Assembly: GCF_900115295.1 (NCBI RefSeq)
Contig: NZ_FOVZ01000001.1
Location: 930,001-994,000 of the forward strand
DNA from: Sphingomonas sp. OK281
GTDB lineage: Bacteria > Pseudomonadota > Alphaproteobacteria > Sphingomonadales > Sphingomonadaceae
DNA: 64,000 nt
Reading direction: 5' to 3'
The translations under genes and the position numbers were made by a program. The notes under the pieces are model-generated. The model did no database searches. It was not told the origin of the DNA and saw only the letters and a list, made by a program, of their open reading frames with translations. Positions 1 through 8,906 of the stretch are shown here, one piece after another (within the stretch, counting starts at the first letter, position 1; every line of letters starts with the position of its first letter).

Positions 1-3
1 CCA

Positions 4-35
4 TAAGATCCTCCCCCTGACGGGGGAGGATCTTA
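4..35. terminator. Perfect 14-bp hairpin at the 3' end of the carbonic-anhydrase-like gene
   Basis: Arms 4-17 and 22-35 are perfectly complementary around the loop TGAC. The right arm contains the TAA stop codon (33-35) of the minus-strand gene, so the hairpin forms at the very end of that mRNA. No T-run is visible inside the window on the minus strand. The core CTCCCCCTGACGGGGGAG resembles the element at 32917-32936, so this is both a probable transcript end and a dispersed repeat. Confidence 0.6.
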
Positions 36-560
36 AACTTCGACCAGTCTCAGGCCCTCGGCGTACACGCGCTGTCTTGCCGCATACGCTGCTGCGGACA
101 TCTTCAGCCCCGCGATCGCTTCCGGAGTCAGTTCGCGTACGGCTTTGGCCGGGGCGCCGACGATCAGGCTTCCCGCCGGAAATATCTTCCCTTCCGTCAC
201 CAGAGCATTCGCGCCGATCAGGCAGTTGTCGCCGATCACCGCGTTGTTGAGGATCGTCGCGCCCATCCCGACCAGCACGTTGTCGCCGATCGTGCAGCCG
301 TGAAGGATCACGTGATGGCCGATCGTGCAGCCCACACCGATTGTAAGCGGCGCGCCGGGATCGGAGTGCAGCATCGCGCCCTCCTGGATATTGGTGCGCG
401 CGCCGACGAGGATCGGCGTGTTGTCCGCGCGGATCACTGCGCCGAACCAGACGCTGGCCCCCTCGCTTAGCCGCGCGTCGCCGATCACGTCGGCGGACGG
501 CGCGACCCAGACGTCGTCGGCCAGCGTCGGGCGTTTACCCTCGATCTCGTAGAGTGGCAT
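33..560 (-). CDS. Gamma-class carbonic anhydrase family protein (YrdA/PaaY type)
   Basis: A 175-aa left-handed beta-helix protein of the LbH_gamma_CA_like group. Hexapeptide repeats run from about residue 20 to 135, with spaced histidines in the pattern of the zinc ligands (H66 region, then GHHVILHGCTIG near 82-93). The short length and lack of the acidic loop of archaeal Cam point to the YrdA/PaaY branch, where carbonic anhydrase or thioesterase-associated activity has been reported; the substrate is not evident here. Its ATG overlaps the TGA of malate synthase by one base (TGATG), so the two are probably translationally coupled. Cytoplasmic, with no signal peptide. Confidence 0.85.
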   Translation of the reverse strand: MPLYEIEGKRPTLADDVWVAPSADVIGDARLSEGASVWFGAVIRADNTPILVGARTNIQEGAMLHSDPGAPLTIGVGCTIGHHVILHGCTIGDNVLVGMGATILNNAVIGDNCLIGANALVTEGKIFPAGSLIVGAPAKAVRELTPEAIAGLKMSAAAYAARQRVYAEGLRLVEV

Positions 561-2680
561 CAGGCGGCGTCCCTTTGCTTTGCCCGCGCGCGGAACGCGT
601 GGAGCAGTGGCTCGGTATAACCGCTCGGCTGCGTCAGGCCATCGAACACGAGCGCGCGGGCGGCCTGGAATGCGAGGCTGTCGTCCTCATGCCCCGCCAT
701 CGGCCGGTACAGCGGATCGCCCGCGTTCTGCGCATCGACCTTCGCCGCCATCCGCCGCAGTGCCGCATCCGCCTCGTCGGGCGTGGCGATGCCGTGGAGG
801 AGCCAGTTCGCCATGTGCTGCGAACTGATCCGCAGCGTCGCGCGGTCCTCCATCAGGCCGATGTCGTGGATGTCCGGCACCTTCGAACAGCCTACGCCCT
901 GGTCGACCCAGCGCACGACATAGCCGAGAATCCCCTGCGCATTGTTCTCCAGTTCCTCGCGAACTTCGTCCGGCTGCCAGTTATGCCCGCTCGCGACCGG
1001 GATCGTCAGCAGCGCATCGAGCGAGGCGATCGGCTCGGCCTTGCGCTCCGACTGCCGCGCGAACACGTCGACGCGGTGATAGTGCGTCGCGTGCAGCGTG
1101 GCCGCGGTCGGCGACGGTACCCACGCCGTGTTCGCCCCGGTCATCGGATGCGCGATCTTCTGCTCGAGCATGTCCGCCATTCGGTCGGGCGCGGCCCACA
1201 TGCCCTTGCCGATCTGCGCCTTGCCGCTCAGGCCGCAGGCGAGCCCGATCTGGACGTTGCGATCCTCATACGCCTTGATCCACGAGGAGGCCTTCATGTC
1301 GCCCTTTCGGATCATCGGCCCGGCCCGCATCGAGGTGTGCATCTCGTCACCGGTCCGATCGAGGAAGCCGGTGTTGATGAACACCACGCGGTCCTTCACC
1401 GCGGCGATGCAGGCGGCGAGGTTTGCCGAGGTGCGGCGCTCCTCGTCCATCACGCCGACCTTGATCGTATGGCGCGCGAGACCGAGCAGGTCCTCGATCG
1501 CATCGAACAGCCGGTTGGTGAAGGCGGCTTCGTCGGGGCCGTGCATCTTCGGCTTGACGATGTAGATCGAGCTCGCGCGGCTGTTGCGGATCGGGCCGGT
1601 GGTCTTCAGGTCGTGTAAGCCGATCAGCGACGTGACGATGCCGTCGAGTATCCCCTCAGGCGCCTCATTGCCGTTTGAGAGCAGGATCGCGGGCGTAGTC
1701 ATCAGGTGACCGACGTTGCGCACGAACATCAGGCTGCGGCCGGGGAGCGTGAAAGCGCTGCCGTCAGGAGCGGTATAGCTGCGATCCGGTTCGAGCGACC
1801 GCGTGACCGTGCGGCCGCCCTTGTCGAAGCTGGCGGTAAGGTCGCCCTTCATCAGCCCTAGCCAATTGGCGTAGGCGGCGACCTTGTCTTCGGCATCGAC
1901 CGCGGCGATCGAATCCTCCAGATCGGCGATCGTGCTCAGCGCGGATTCGAGCACGACGTCGGCGAGGTTCGCAGGGTCGTCGCGACCGATCGCATGCTCA
2001 GAGTCGATCACGAGTTCGATGTGCAGGCCGTTGTGACGTAACAGAATATTGTTGCTGGCATGCCCAACTAGCTGGCCCGGATCGGCAAGTTCAGGCGTAC
2101 CCCCGGTCCAGTTAGTCCACGGCCCGCTCGCCAGGGGCACGGCGTCGTCGAGAAATGCCTTCGCCCATGCGATAACCTGCGCGCCGCGCGCCGTGTCATA
2201 GCCCTTGCCGGATGCCGCGCCGGGGATCGCATCGGTACCGTAGAGCGCATCGTACAGGCTCCCCCAGCGTGCGTTCGCAGCGTTGAGCAGGAAGCGGGCG
2301 TTGAGGATCGGCACCACCAGTTGCGCTCCCGCGAGCGAGGCGACCTCCGCATCGACGTTGGTTGGCGCAACCGCGAACGGCGCAGGCTCGTCGACCAGAT
2401 AGCCGATCTCGCGCAGGAACACTTGGTACTCGGCCTGCTCGATCGGCTTGCCGGTGCGGGTTTCGTGCCAGGTGTCGATCTTCGTCTGGAGGTCGTCGCG
2501 GACGGTCAGCAGTCTGGCATTCTCGGGGGCGAAGCGGGCGTAAATATCGGACACACCCTGCCAGAACGGCGCTGCATCGAGACCCGTCCCTGGCAGCGCC
2601 TGCGTCTCGATGAAGTCCGCCAGCGATGCGGCGATCTTCAGACCCGCCCGATGCTGATAGGTGTCGATCATCTGGGCCAT
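560..2680 (-). CDS. glcB: Malate synthase G
   Basis: A 706-aa malate synthase of the monomeric G isoform (E. coli GlcB has 723 aa). It condenses glyoxylate and acetyl-CoA to malate, the second step of the glyoxylate bypass and a route for glycolate use. The Mg/glyoxylate site is visible as MDEERRTS (411-418) and [15 protein letters not shown] (434-448). The catalytic-base segment is [13 protein letters not shown] (610-622, Asp612). The ATG has GGAGAG upstream. Isocitrate lyase is not in the window. A LysR-type regulator starts 93 bp away on the opposite strand and may control this gene; that is inference from position. Confidence 0.97.
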   Translation of the reverse strand: MAQMIDTYQHRAGLKIAASLADFIETQALPGTGLDAAPFWQGVSDIYARFAPENARLLTVRDDLQTKIDTWHETRTGKPIEQAEYQVFLREIGYLVDEPAPFAVAPTNVDAEVASLAGAQLVVPILNARFLLNAANARWGSLYDALYGTDAIPGAASGKGYDTARGAQVIAWAKAFLDDAVPLASGPWTNWTGGTPELADPGQLVGHASNNILLRHNGLHIELVIDSEHAIGRDDPANLADVVLESALSTIADLEDSIAAVDAEDKVAAYANWLGLMKGDLTASFDKGGRTVTRSLEPDRSYTAPDGSAFTLPGRSLMFVRNVGHLMTTPAILLSNGNEAPEGILDGIVTSLIGLHDLKTTGPIRNSRASSIYIVKPKMHGPDEAAFTNRLFDAIEDLLGLARHTIKVGVMDEERRTSANLAACIAAVKDRVVFINTGFLDRTGDEMHTSMRAGPMIRKGDMKASSWIKAYEDRNVQIGLACGLSGKAQIGKGMWAAPDRMADMLEQKIAHPMTGANTAWVPSPTAATLHATHYHRVDVFARQSERKAEPIASLDALLTIPVASGHNWQPDEVREELENNAQGILGYVVRWVDQGVGCSKVPDIHDIGLMEDRATLRISSQHMANWLLHGIATPDEADAALRRMAAKVDAQNAGDPLYRPMAGHEDDSLAFQAARALVFDGLTQPSGYTEPLLHAFRARAKQRDAA

Positions 2681-2773
2681 GCTGCTCTCCTATGCTCTGC
2701 CGGCACGATAGACGCGCGCCACCTTCGCCGCTAGACACTATAAACCGAAAGCTGCTGATCGCCTGGAGAACGA

Positions 2774-3649
2774 ATGGATCCGGATATCGTCCTCTTCGCC
2801 GAAGTCGTGCGAACCGCCAGCCTGAGTGCGGCGGGGCGTTCGATGGGTATCTCGCCGGCGATGGTGTCGAAGCGGATCGCGCGGCTGGAGGCCCGGCTCG
2901 GCGTGCGGTTGCTCAACCGGACCACTCGCCGCCTCGACCTCACCGCGCGCGGCGCGGCGTATCATCGCGACATGGTGGAGATACTCGCGGCGATCCGCGA
3001 CGCCGAGGCGCGGGTATCGGAGCGCGCGGATACGCCCGCCGGGCCATTGCGGGTCAGCGCCCCAACGTCGTTCGGTCGCCTCCACATCGCCCCGCACCTG
3101 AAGCCGTTCCTCGACGCGTATCCGGCGATCGAACTCGACCTCGACCTATCGGACGGCTTCTCGGACGTCATCGGCGACCGACTCGACTTGGCGATCCGGA
3201 TCGCCCTGGCCGTACCGCCGAGCCTCACCGGCTATCGCCTCGCCGACAGCCGTCGCGTCCTCTGTGCTGCACCGAATTACAGCGCGCCGAACGACGCCGC
3301 CGATCTGAAGGAGCACCGCCTGCTCGCAGCGAAAGGTCAGATGCCGTGGCGCCTTGCCGGCCCCGACGGAGACGTCACGATCGACCGCCGAAGCTATGTC
3401 GCAACCAATTCCAGCGAGGTCGTGCGCGAACTCACGCTGGCGGGCGTCGGCATCGCGCTGCGCTCGCTATGGGATGTCAGCGCGGATCTCGCGAGCGGTA
3501 GACTCGTGCGGGTCCTGCCCGAATTGGCCGGATCGGCGGAGGTCGGCATCTACGCAGTACATGCGCGCGGCCCCGTGTCGTCGGGCACGACCGCGTTGCT
3601 CGATTACCTGCGCGGTCTCTGGTCGCCGATGCCACCGTGGGAATCCTGA
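2774..3649 (+). CDS. LysR family transcriptional regulator
   Basis: A 291-aa regulator with an N-terminal winged helix-turn-helix (about residues 2-60; helix-turn-helix core SAAGRSMGISPAMVSKRIA) and a C-terminal substrate-binding-like effector domain from about residue 90. It belongs to the branch with the RLLNRTTRRL segment, common in single-target or aromatic/redox LysR proteins. The ATG has GGAGA eight bases upstream. It diverges from glcB across 93 bp, the usual LysR arrangement, so glcB is the first target to test. Its last 46 bases overlap the 3' end of the convergent MarR gene. Confidence 0.9.
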   Translation: MDPDIVLFAEVVRTASLSAAGRSMGISPAMVSKRIARLEARLGVRLLNRTTRRLDLTARGAAYHRDMVEILAAIRDAEARVSERADTPAGPLRVSAPTSFGRLHIAPHLKPFLDAYPAIELDLDLSDGFSDVIGDRLDLAIRIALAVPPSLTGYRLADSRRVLCAAPNYSAPNDAADLKEHRLLAAKGQMPWRLAGPDGDVTIDRRSYVATNSSEVVRELTLAGVGIALRSLWDVSADLASGRLVRVLPELAGSAEVGIYAVHARGPVSSGTTALLDYLRGLWSPMPPWES

Positions 3650-4104
3650 ACGAGGTCGATCGTCACGGCGTCGATCCGTCGCAACATTGCCACGAACTGC
3701 TTCACCTCCGCCTCCGAAAACCCGGCAAAGATGCGGCGTTCGAGGTCGAGCGCTTTCGGCGCGACCGAGGCATAAAGCGTGTGGCCGTCGTCCGTGAGAC
3801 GCAACAGGTGCGATCGGCGGTCCTCGGGATTTGCGTGCCTGTGCATTAACCCGCGCTCGACCAGCGCGATCGCGGCGCGGCTGACGGTCACCTTATCCAT
3901 GCGGGTCTGCTGGCCGATCTGCTGCTGCGTAATCCCGCCGGCTTCCGCCACCACCGTCACCAGCCGCCACTCGGGGATCGTCAGCCCGAACAGCGCTTCG
4001 TACGTGTCCGCCACCGCCTCGCTGACGAGGTTCGAGGTGATCGACAGGCGATACGGGATGAAATCGTCCAGGACGAGTGCGCGGGTGGCATCGGAGTTGG
4101 GCAT
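3604..4104 (-). CDS. MarR family transcriptional regulator next to the homogentisate operon
   Basis: A 166-aa MarR protein. The winged helix is at about residues 55-108, with the recognition segment QQQIGQQTRMDKVTVSRAA and the wing NPEDRRSHLLRLTDDG. It is divergent from HPPD with 79 bp between the two starts, and that interval contains a palindrome (4147-4168). MarR proteins commonly repress divergent aromatic-catabolic operons and respond to a pathway ligand, so a homogentisate or 4-hydroxyphenylpyruvate sensor is likely, but this is inferred. Its 3' end overlaps the lysR gene by 46 bp tail to tail. Confidence 0.9.
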   Translation of the reverse strand: MPNSDATRALVLDDFIPYRLSITSNLVSEAVADTYEALFGLTIPEWRLVTVVAEAGGITQQQIGQQTRMDKVTVSRAAIALVERGLMHRHANPEDRRSHLLRLTDDGHTLYASVAPKALDLERRIFAGFSEAEVKQFVAMLRRIDAVTIDLVQDSHGGIGDQRPRR

Positions 4105-4120
4105 ATCAAAATCGTAACGA

Positions 4121-4168
4121 TTGACACCAGTTGTTCAAGCCGCCAGATTGGTAACAACGGATACCAAT
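4121..4168 (+). promoter_or_regulatory. Candidate hppD promoter with MarR operator palindrome
   Basis: TTGACA (4121-4126) is followed after 17 bp by CAGATT (4144-4149), a weak match to -10. A clean inverted repeat, ATTGGTA (4147-4153) and TACCAAT (4162-4168) with 8 bp between, overlaps the putative -10/+1 region. Its size and position suit a MarR dimer. A second, looser pair TTGA/TCAA flanks 4121-4138. Confidence 0.5.
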
Positions 4169-4183
4169 TGTCAGGATGTGATC

Positions 4184-5254
4184 ATGGACCATATGGACGT
4201 AAACCCGATGGGTCTCGACGGGTTCGAGTTCGCCGAGTTCACCTCGCCCGATCCCGACCGGATGGCCGCGCAGTTTGAGCAGTTCGGGTTCGTCGCCGCC
4301 TCGACTCACCCCACCAAGGCCGTCACGCGCTACAAGCAGGGCCGCATCAACCTGTTGCTCAACCGCGAGGACGGTGGTCATGCGGCAGCGTTCCGCGCGG
4401 ATCACGGCCCGTCGGCGAGCGGCATGGCGTTCCGCGTTCATGACGCCAAGGAAGCGTTCGACGCGGCGCTCGCACGCGGCGCCAAGGCGGCAGATGCCAG
4501 CATGGGCGCGCTCGGCGAGGGCAGCTATGTGCTTGAGGGAATCGGTGGTTCGCTGCTGTATCTCGTTGACAGGCATGGCGCGGCCGGCAGCCTGTACGAC
4601 GACTGGAATTCGGTTCCGGGCGCGGCCGAAGCGGAAGCCGCTAACAACGTCGGGCTCGATCTGCTCGATCACCTCACGCACAACGTGAAGCGTGGCCAGA
4701 TGCGGACCTGGGCGGAGTTCTACGGCCAGATCTTCGGCTTCGAGGAGCAGAAGTATTTCGACATCAAGGGCAAGGCGACCGGGCTGTTCAGCCAGGCGAT
4801 GATTGCCCCCGACCGCGCGATCCGCATCCCGCTCAACGAGAGCCAGGACGACAAGAGCCAGATCGAGGAATTCATCAAGGATTACAACGGCGAAGGCATC
4901 CAGCATCTGGCGCTGACCACCGACGATATCTTCGAGACGGTCGAGAAGCTGCGCGCCCGCGGCGTCAAGCTGCAGGACACGATCGAGACCTATTACGAGC
5001 TGGTCGACAAGCGCGTGCCGAACCACGGCCACGACCTGGAGCGCCTGCGCCGCAACCGGATCCTGATCGACGGCAATGTCGGCGAGGAGGGACTATTGCT
5101 CCAGATCTTCACCGAGAACATGTTCGGGCCGATCTTCTTCGAGATCATCCAGCGCAAGGGGAATGAAGGCTTCGGCAACGGTAATTTCCAGGCGTTGTAC
5201 GAGTCGATCGAGCTGGACCAGATCCGGCGCGGGGTGATCACTGTCGACGCATGA
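4184..5254 (+). CDS. hppD: 4-Hydroxyphenylpyruvate dioxygenase
   Basis: A 356-aa Fe(II) dioxygenase that converts 4-hydroxyphenylpyruvate to homogentisate in tyrosine breakdown. The two VOC-type halves are visible. The iron ligands read as His163 (LLDHLTHNV), His241 (IQHLALTT) and Glu320 (FFEIIQRKG), at almost the same positions as in Pseudomonas HPPD. The frame is open to a TTG at 4121, but the ATG at 4184 has AGGA nine bases upstream and gives the family's normal N-terminus. HmgA follows, which favours HPPD over hydroxymandelate synthase. Confidence 0.96.
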   Translation: MDHMDVNPMGLDGFEFAEFTSPDPDRMAAQFEQFGFVAASTHPTKAVTRYKQGRINLLLNREDGGHAAAFRADHGPSASGMAFRVHDAKEAFDAALARGAKAADASMGALGEGSYVLEGIGGSLLYLVDRHGAAGSLYDDWNSVPGAAEAEAANNVGLDLLDHLTHNVKRGQMRTWAEFYGQIFGFEEQKYFDIKGKATGLFSQAMIAPDRAIRIPLNESQDDKSQIEEFIKDYNGEGIQHLALTTDDIFETVEKLRARGVKLQDTIETYYELVDKRVPNHGHDLERLRRNRILIDGNVGEEGLLLQIFTENMFGPIFFEIIQRKGNEGFGNGNFQALYESIELDQIRRGVITVDA

Positions 5255-5262
5255 GTTTTTAA

Positions 5263-5397
5263 TCCCTCTCCCTTGGGGAGAGGGAAAGGCGCGCAAGCGC
5301 CGAGGATGAGGGCACGGGCGACGCAAGCACGTGCCCTCACCCTTCCGCCGCGCAAGAGCGCGTCTCCCTCCCTCTCCCCCGAGGGGCGAGGGGTAAA
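5263..5397. repeat. Composite intergenic palindromic element between hppD and hmgA
   Basis: Three hairpin-forming parts lie in tandem: TCCCTCTCCC (5263-5272) with its complement at 5276-5285; GAGGGCACG (5308-5316) with CGTGCCCTC (5330-5338); and a CCCTCTCCCCC / GAGGGGCGAGGGG block near 5366-5393. The first hairpin lies just after the hppD stop and could act as an attenuator. Elements of this look are common intergenic repeats in alphaproteobacteria; no coding potential is seen. Confidence 0.65.
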
Positions 5398-5453
5398 AGT
5401 TTGAACGGCCGGCGGTTCGGGCGTTGATCGGAACAGGTGACGGAGAGGAAGCC

Positions 5454-6791
5454 ATGACAATCCACCAGCCGACCAACGCTGCAGGCGAGACCGCCGGCCA
5501 GACCGAGCCACACGCGGCGTATCAGCCCGGCTTCGGCAACCACGTATCGACAGAGGCGATCCCCGGCGCGCTGCCGATCGGCCGCAATTCGCCGCAGCGC
5601 CCCGCGTTCGGCCTCTATACCGAGCAGCTTTCCGGTACCGCCTTCACCGCACCGCGCCACGAGAACCGGCGCAGCTGGCTCTACCGGATGCGCCCTACTG
5701 CCGAGCATCCGCCGTTCGAGCGCTACGCCGGCGCCAAGCGGTTCGCGCCCGGCACCACCGACGCACCGCTCGCGCCCAACCGCCTCCGCTGGGATCCGAT
5801 CGAGGCCCCCGCTCCGAATACCGACCTGATCGACGGCATGACGACGATGCTCGCCAACCGCGATCCCGCCGATCTCGAAGGCGTCGCGCTCCACGTCTAC
5901 GCCGCCAACACCGACATGACCTCGCGTGTGTTCATGGACGCGGACGGCGAGTTGCTGTTTGTGCCCCAAGCCGGCCGGCTCCGGTTGCTGACCGAACTCG
6001 GCCGGATCGACATCGCTCCCGGCCAGATCGCGCTGATCCCGCGCGGCGTCCGCTTCCGTGCCGAACTCCCCGATGGCGAAGCGCGCGGCTATGTCGCGGA
6101 GAACCACGGCGCGCTGTTCCGCCTGCCCGATCTCGGCCCGATCGGCGCCAACGGCCTCGCCAACCCGCGCGATTTCGAGACGCCGGTTGCCTGGTTCGAG
6201 GATCGCGACGAACCGGTCGAGGTCGTTCAGAAGTTCATGGGTTCGCTGTGGACCACGACGCTCGATCACTCGCCGCTCGATGTCGTCGCGTGGCACGGCA
6301 ATCTCGCGCCGTGGCGCTACGACCTGTCGCGGTTCAACACGATCAACACGGTCAGCTTCGATCATCCGGATCCGTCGATCTTCACGCTTCTGACCTCGCC
6401 GAGCGACGTGCCCGGTCGCGCGAACGCCGATTTCGTGATCTTCCCGCCACGTTGGATGGTCGCCGAGGGTACGTTCCGGCCACCTTGGTTCCACCGCAAC
6501 GTCATGTCCGAAGCTATGGGGCTGATCACCGGCGCATACGATGCGAAGGCGGAGGGGTTCGCGCCGGGCGGTATCTCGCTGCACAATCTAATGTCCGGCC
6601 ACGGACCGGATCTGGCGAGCTGGCAGGGTGCGAGTGCGGCTGACCTGAAGCCACACAAGATCGACGGGACGATGGCGTTCATGTTGGAGAGCTGCTGGCC
6701 GTATAAGCCGACCGCCTATGCGCTGAAGCATTCGCAGCTCGATTACGATGCGGTCTGGTCGGATTTCCCCAAGGCGATCCTGCCGAAGTGA
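5454..6791 (+). CDS. hmgA: Homogentisate 1,2-dioxygenase
   Basis: A 445-aa ring-cleaving dioxygenase turning homogentisate into maleylacetoacetate. The C-terminal cupin carries the iron ligands His347 (RPPWFHRNV), Glu353 (MSEAMG) and His383 ([10 protein letters not shown]). FGNHVSTEA near the N-terminus is typical of the family. An upstream TTG at 5424 is in frame, but the ATG at 5454 has GGAGAGGAA just before it and gives the usual length. It follows hppD after a 199-bp gap filled by a palindromic repeat and overlaps maiA by 4 bp. Confidence 0.97.
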   Translation: MTIHQPTNAAGETAGQTEPHAAYQPGFGNHVSTEAIPGALPIGRNSPQRPAFGLYTEQLSGTAFTAPRHENRRSWLYRMRPTAEHPPFERYAGAKRFAPGTTDAPLAPNRLRWDPIEAPAPNTDLIDGMTTMLANRDPADLEGVALHVYAANTDMTSRVFMDADGELLFVPQAGRLRLLTELGRIDIAPGQIALIPRGVRFRAELPDGEARGYVAENHGALFRLPDLGPIGANGLANPRDFETPVAWFEDRDEPVEVVQKFMGSLWTTTLDHSPLDVVAWHGNLAPWRYDLSRFNTINTVSFDHPDPSIFTLLTSPSDVPGRANADFVIFPPRWMVAEGTFRPPWFHRNVMSEAMGLITGAYDAKAEGFAPGGISLHNLMSGHGPDLASWQGASAADLKPHKIDGTMAFMLESCWPYKPTAYALKHSQLDYDAVWSDFPKAILPK

Positions 6792-7432
6792 GCCTGACGC
6801 TGCACGGCTATTGGCGCTCGACCACCGCCTACCGCGTCCGCATCGCGCTTGCCCTGAAGGGCTTGGACTATGGGCAGGTCGCGCACGACCTTCGCACAGG
6901 AGCGCAACGCGAGGCGGGGTATCGTGCGCTCAACCCTCAGGGACTCGTGCCTGCGCTAGAGACCGACGACGCGGTCCTGACACAGAGCCCCGCGATCCTC
7001 GAATGGATCGACGAGACGTACCCGGATCCGCCGCTGCTTCCTGCCGCCTCGAGCGACCGGGCTATCGTCCGTGCGATGGCGGCGACGATCGCCTGCGACA
7101 TCCACCCGGTGAACAATCTCCGCATCCTGAACGCCTTGCGCACCGAGTTCGGGGCCGACGAGGCAGCGGTAAACCGCTGGATCGCGCGTTGGATCGGCGA
7201 CGGTTTCGCCGCGCTCGAGACGCAGATCTCGCACTATGGCGACGGCTTCGCGTTCGGGACGACGCCGACGATCGCCGATTGCCATCTCGTCCCGCAAGTC
7301 TACTCCGCCGAACGGTTCGCGGTCGATCTTACCCCTTACCCGAAGCTCAAGGCGGCAGCAGAGAACGCCCGCGCCCTCCCCGCTTTCGCCGCAGCGCATC
7401 CTGACCGGCAACCCGACGCCGACCTCGCATGA
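6788..7432 (+). CDS. maiA: Maleylacetoacetate isomerase (zeta-class GST)
   Basis: A 214-aa zeta-class glutathione transferase that isomerises maleylacetoacetate to fumarylacetoacetate with glutathione. The thioredoxin-like domain begins with [14 protein letters not shown], the bacterial variant of the SSCxWRVRIAL motif; the Cys is replaced. [10 protein letters not shown] and the [10 protein letters not shown] glutathione-binding segment follow, then the alpha-helical C-terminal domain. It starts with GTG inside the hmgA stop (GTGA overlap) and ends in an ATGA overlap with the Rieske gene, so the three are one translationally coupled unit. Confidence 0.95.
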   Translation: MSLTLHGYWRSTTAYRVRIALALKGLDYGQVAHDLRTGAQREAGYRALNPQGLVPALETDDAVLTQSPAILEWIDETYPDPPLLPAASSDRAIVRAMAATIACDIHPVNNLRILNALRTEFGADEAAVNRWIARWIGDGFAALETQISHYGDGFAFGTTPTIADCHLVPQVYSAERFAVDLTPYPKLKAAAENARALPAFAAAHPDRQPDADLA

Positions 7433-7794
7433 GCGACGGCGAACGGCTGATCGCGACGCCGGCCGGGATCAAGCTCGCGCCGCTCGACGCGATCGTGGAC
7501 GGCAAGGCGCGGAACTTCGTGCTCCAGATGCGCGCCGGCCGCTTCCACGGCTTCATCGTGCGCAAGGATGACGCGGTGTTCGGTTATGTCGATCGCTGCC
7601 CGCACATGGGCCTGCCGCTCGCGCAGGTGCTCGACGATTATCTCACGCCGCGCGGGGACCTGATCGCGTGTAGCTGGCATTCCGCGCTGTTCGAGATCGA
7701 CAGCGGCGCGTGCGTCGGCGGACCGTGCGGGGGAACGCGGTTGACGCCCTGGCCAGTCGCGGTGGTCGACGGGATGATCGTCACCGCAGGCTGA
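7429..7794 (+). CDS. Rieske [2Fe-2S] ferredoxin-like protein
   Basis: A 121-aa single-domain Rieske protein. The cluster ligands are Cys57 and His59 (RCPHMGLPL) and Cys81 and His84 (ACSWHSALF). The second box lacks the usual GxxF spacing but keeps the C-x2-H. There is no signal peptide or membrane segment, so it is a cytoplasmic electron carrier or a stand-alone subunit. It overlaps maiA by 4 bp, which ties it to homogentisate catabolism, yet none of the known steps needs a Rieske protein. No oxygenase alpha subunit is nearby. Its partner is unknown. Confidence 0.88.
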   Translation: MSDGERLIATPAGIKLAPLDAIVDGKARNFVLQMRAGRFHGFIVRKDDAVFGYVDRCPHMGLPLAQVLDDYLTPRGDLIACSWHSALFEIDSGACVGGPCGGTRLTPWPVAVVDGMIVTAG

Positions 7795-7849
7795 CGCGGC
7801 GGGCGACTTGCGCTAAGGGGGCGCAACTCCTCCTCTGCACGATGAACCG

Positions 7850-8824
7850 ATGACCGAAACCCTGCCCATCCGCGTCGTGGCGCTGTACCGCTTCACGCCG
7901 TTCGCCGACATCGCCGCGATCCAGCCGCCGCTCGCGCTCGTGTGCTGTTCGAACGGGGTGAAGGGGACGCTGCTGCTCGCTGCCGAGGGGATCAACGGGA
8001 CGATCGCGGGGTCCGAGGCGGGGATCGATGCGGTACTCGCGCATATCCGCGCGCTGCCGGGATGTGCCGATCTCGACGTCAAGGAATCGCGCGCGGAAAC
8101 GATGCCGTTCCACCGGATGAAGGTTCGGCTGAAGCGCGAGATCGTGACGATGGGCGAGCCCGCGATCGATCCGCTGGAGGGCGTCGGCCACTATGTCGAG
8201 CCCGAGGACTGGAACGCGCTGATCGCCGAGCCTGGGACGATTCTGATCGATACGCGCAACGATTACGAGGTCGCGGTCGGGACGTTTGCTGGCGCGGTCG
8301 ATCCGCAGACGCGGACGTTCCGGGATTTTCCGGCGTGGTTTCGTGAGCATCGTGACGAACTGGTCGGGGATGGCCCGCCGCCGAAGATCGCGATGTTCTG
8401 CACCGGCGGGATACGGTGCGAGAAGTCGACTGCGTTCCTGAAGGCCGAGGGGCTGGACGAGGTGTATCACCTCAAGGGTGGCATCCTGAAATATCTGGAG
8501 ACCGTGCCCGCGGCGGAGAGCTTGTGGGAGGGGGAATGTTTCGTGTTCGATCAGCGGGTTGCGGTCGGACATGGCCTTGCGCTCGGAAGTCATGTGCTGT
8601 GTCATGCGTGCCGGATGCCGGTGAGCGCCGGGGACCGTTCGTCGCCATTATACGTCGAGGGAATCAGCTGCCCGTCGTGTCATGATGCGCGGGACGAGAC
8701 GCAGCGGGCGGGATATGCCGAGCGCGAGCGACAGATGCGGTTGGCCGACGCTCGGGGCGAGGCGCATGTCGGGGCGGTGTTGCCGAAGACGCATGCCGGG
8801 GCCGCGCTCGAGGTCGATGGCTAA
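7850..8824 (+). CDS. trhO: tRNA uridine(34) hydroxylase, rhodanese family
   Basis: A 324-aa TrhO/YceA protein that makes 5-hydroxyuridine at tRNA position 34. An N-terminal acylphosphatase-like domain (about 1-100) precedes a rhodanese domain with the active Cys184 in [12 protein letters not shown]. The C-terminal part holds paired cysteines (CHAC and CPSC) of the family's metal-binding tail. It starts 55 bp after the Rieske gene and may share its transcript, but its role is unrelated housekeeping. A perfect 55-bp palindrome follows its stop. Confidence 0.94.
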   Translation: MTETLPIRVVALYRFTPFADIAAIQPPLALVCCSNGVKGTLLLAAEGINGTIAGSEAGIDAVLAHIRALPGCADLDVKESRAETMPFHRMKVRLKREIVTMGEPAIDPLEGVGHYVEPEDWNALIAEPGTILIDTRNDYEVAVGTFAGAVDPQTRTFRDFPAWFREHRDELVGDGPPPKIAMFCTGGIRCEKSTAFLKAEGLDEVYHLKGGILKYLETVPAAESLWEGECFVFDQRVAVGHGLALGSHVLCHACRMPVSAGDRSSPLYVEGISCPSCHDARDETQRAGYAERERQMRLADARGEAHVGAVLPKTHAGAALEVDG

Positions 8825-8840
8825 CGAAGTGCAGTAAGCT

Positions 8841-8895
8841 TGTTCACCCGCGAAGGCGGGTGCCCAGACTGGGCACCCGCCTTCGCGGGTGAACA
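8841..8895. repeat. Perfect 55-bp palindrome between convergent genes
   Basis: Arms 8841-8867 and 8869-8895 are exactly complementary around one central base. The sequence begins TGTTCACCCGCGAAGGCGGG. It sits between the stop of trhO and the stop of the convergent ankyrin gene and would fold into a very strong hairpin in either transcript, so it can serve as a bidirectional terminator. A diverged second copy is at 23451-23507. Confidence 0.85.
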
Positions 8896-8906
8896 ATTTG
8901 GGATAG

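Noticed and set aside
554..1618. 354-aa plus-strand ORF opposite glcB
   Set aside because: It is antisense to a complete malate synthase, very rich in Arg/His/Val and without any family motif. Long antisense frames are expected at this GC content.
2681..2773. Specific LysR box between glcB and lysR
   Set aside because: A T-N11-A-type site could not be fixed with confidence in these 93 bp, so only the divergent layout is noted.
4121..4183. TTG start giving HPPD 21 extra residues
   Set aside because: The extra segment overlaps the predicted promoter and operator, and the ATG at 4184 has a proper ribosome site.
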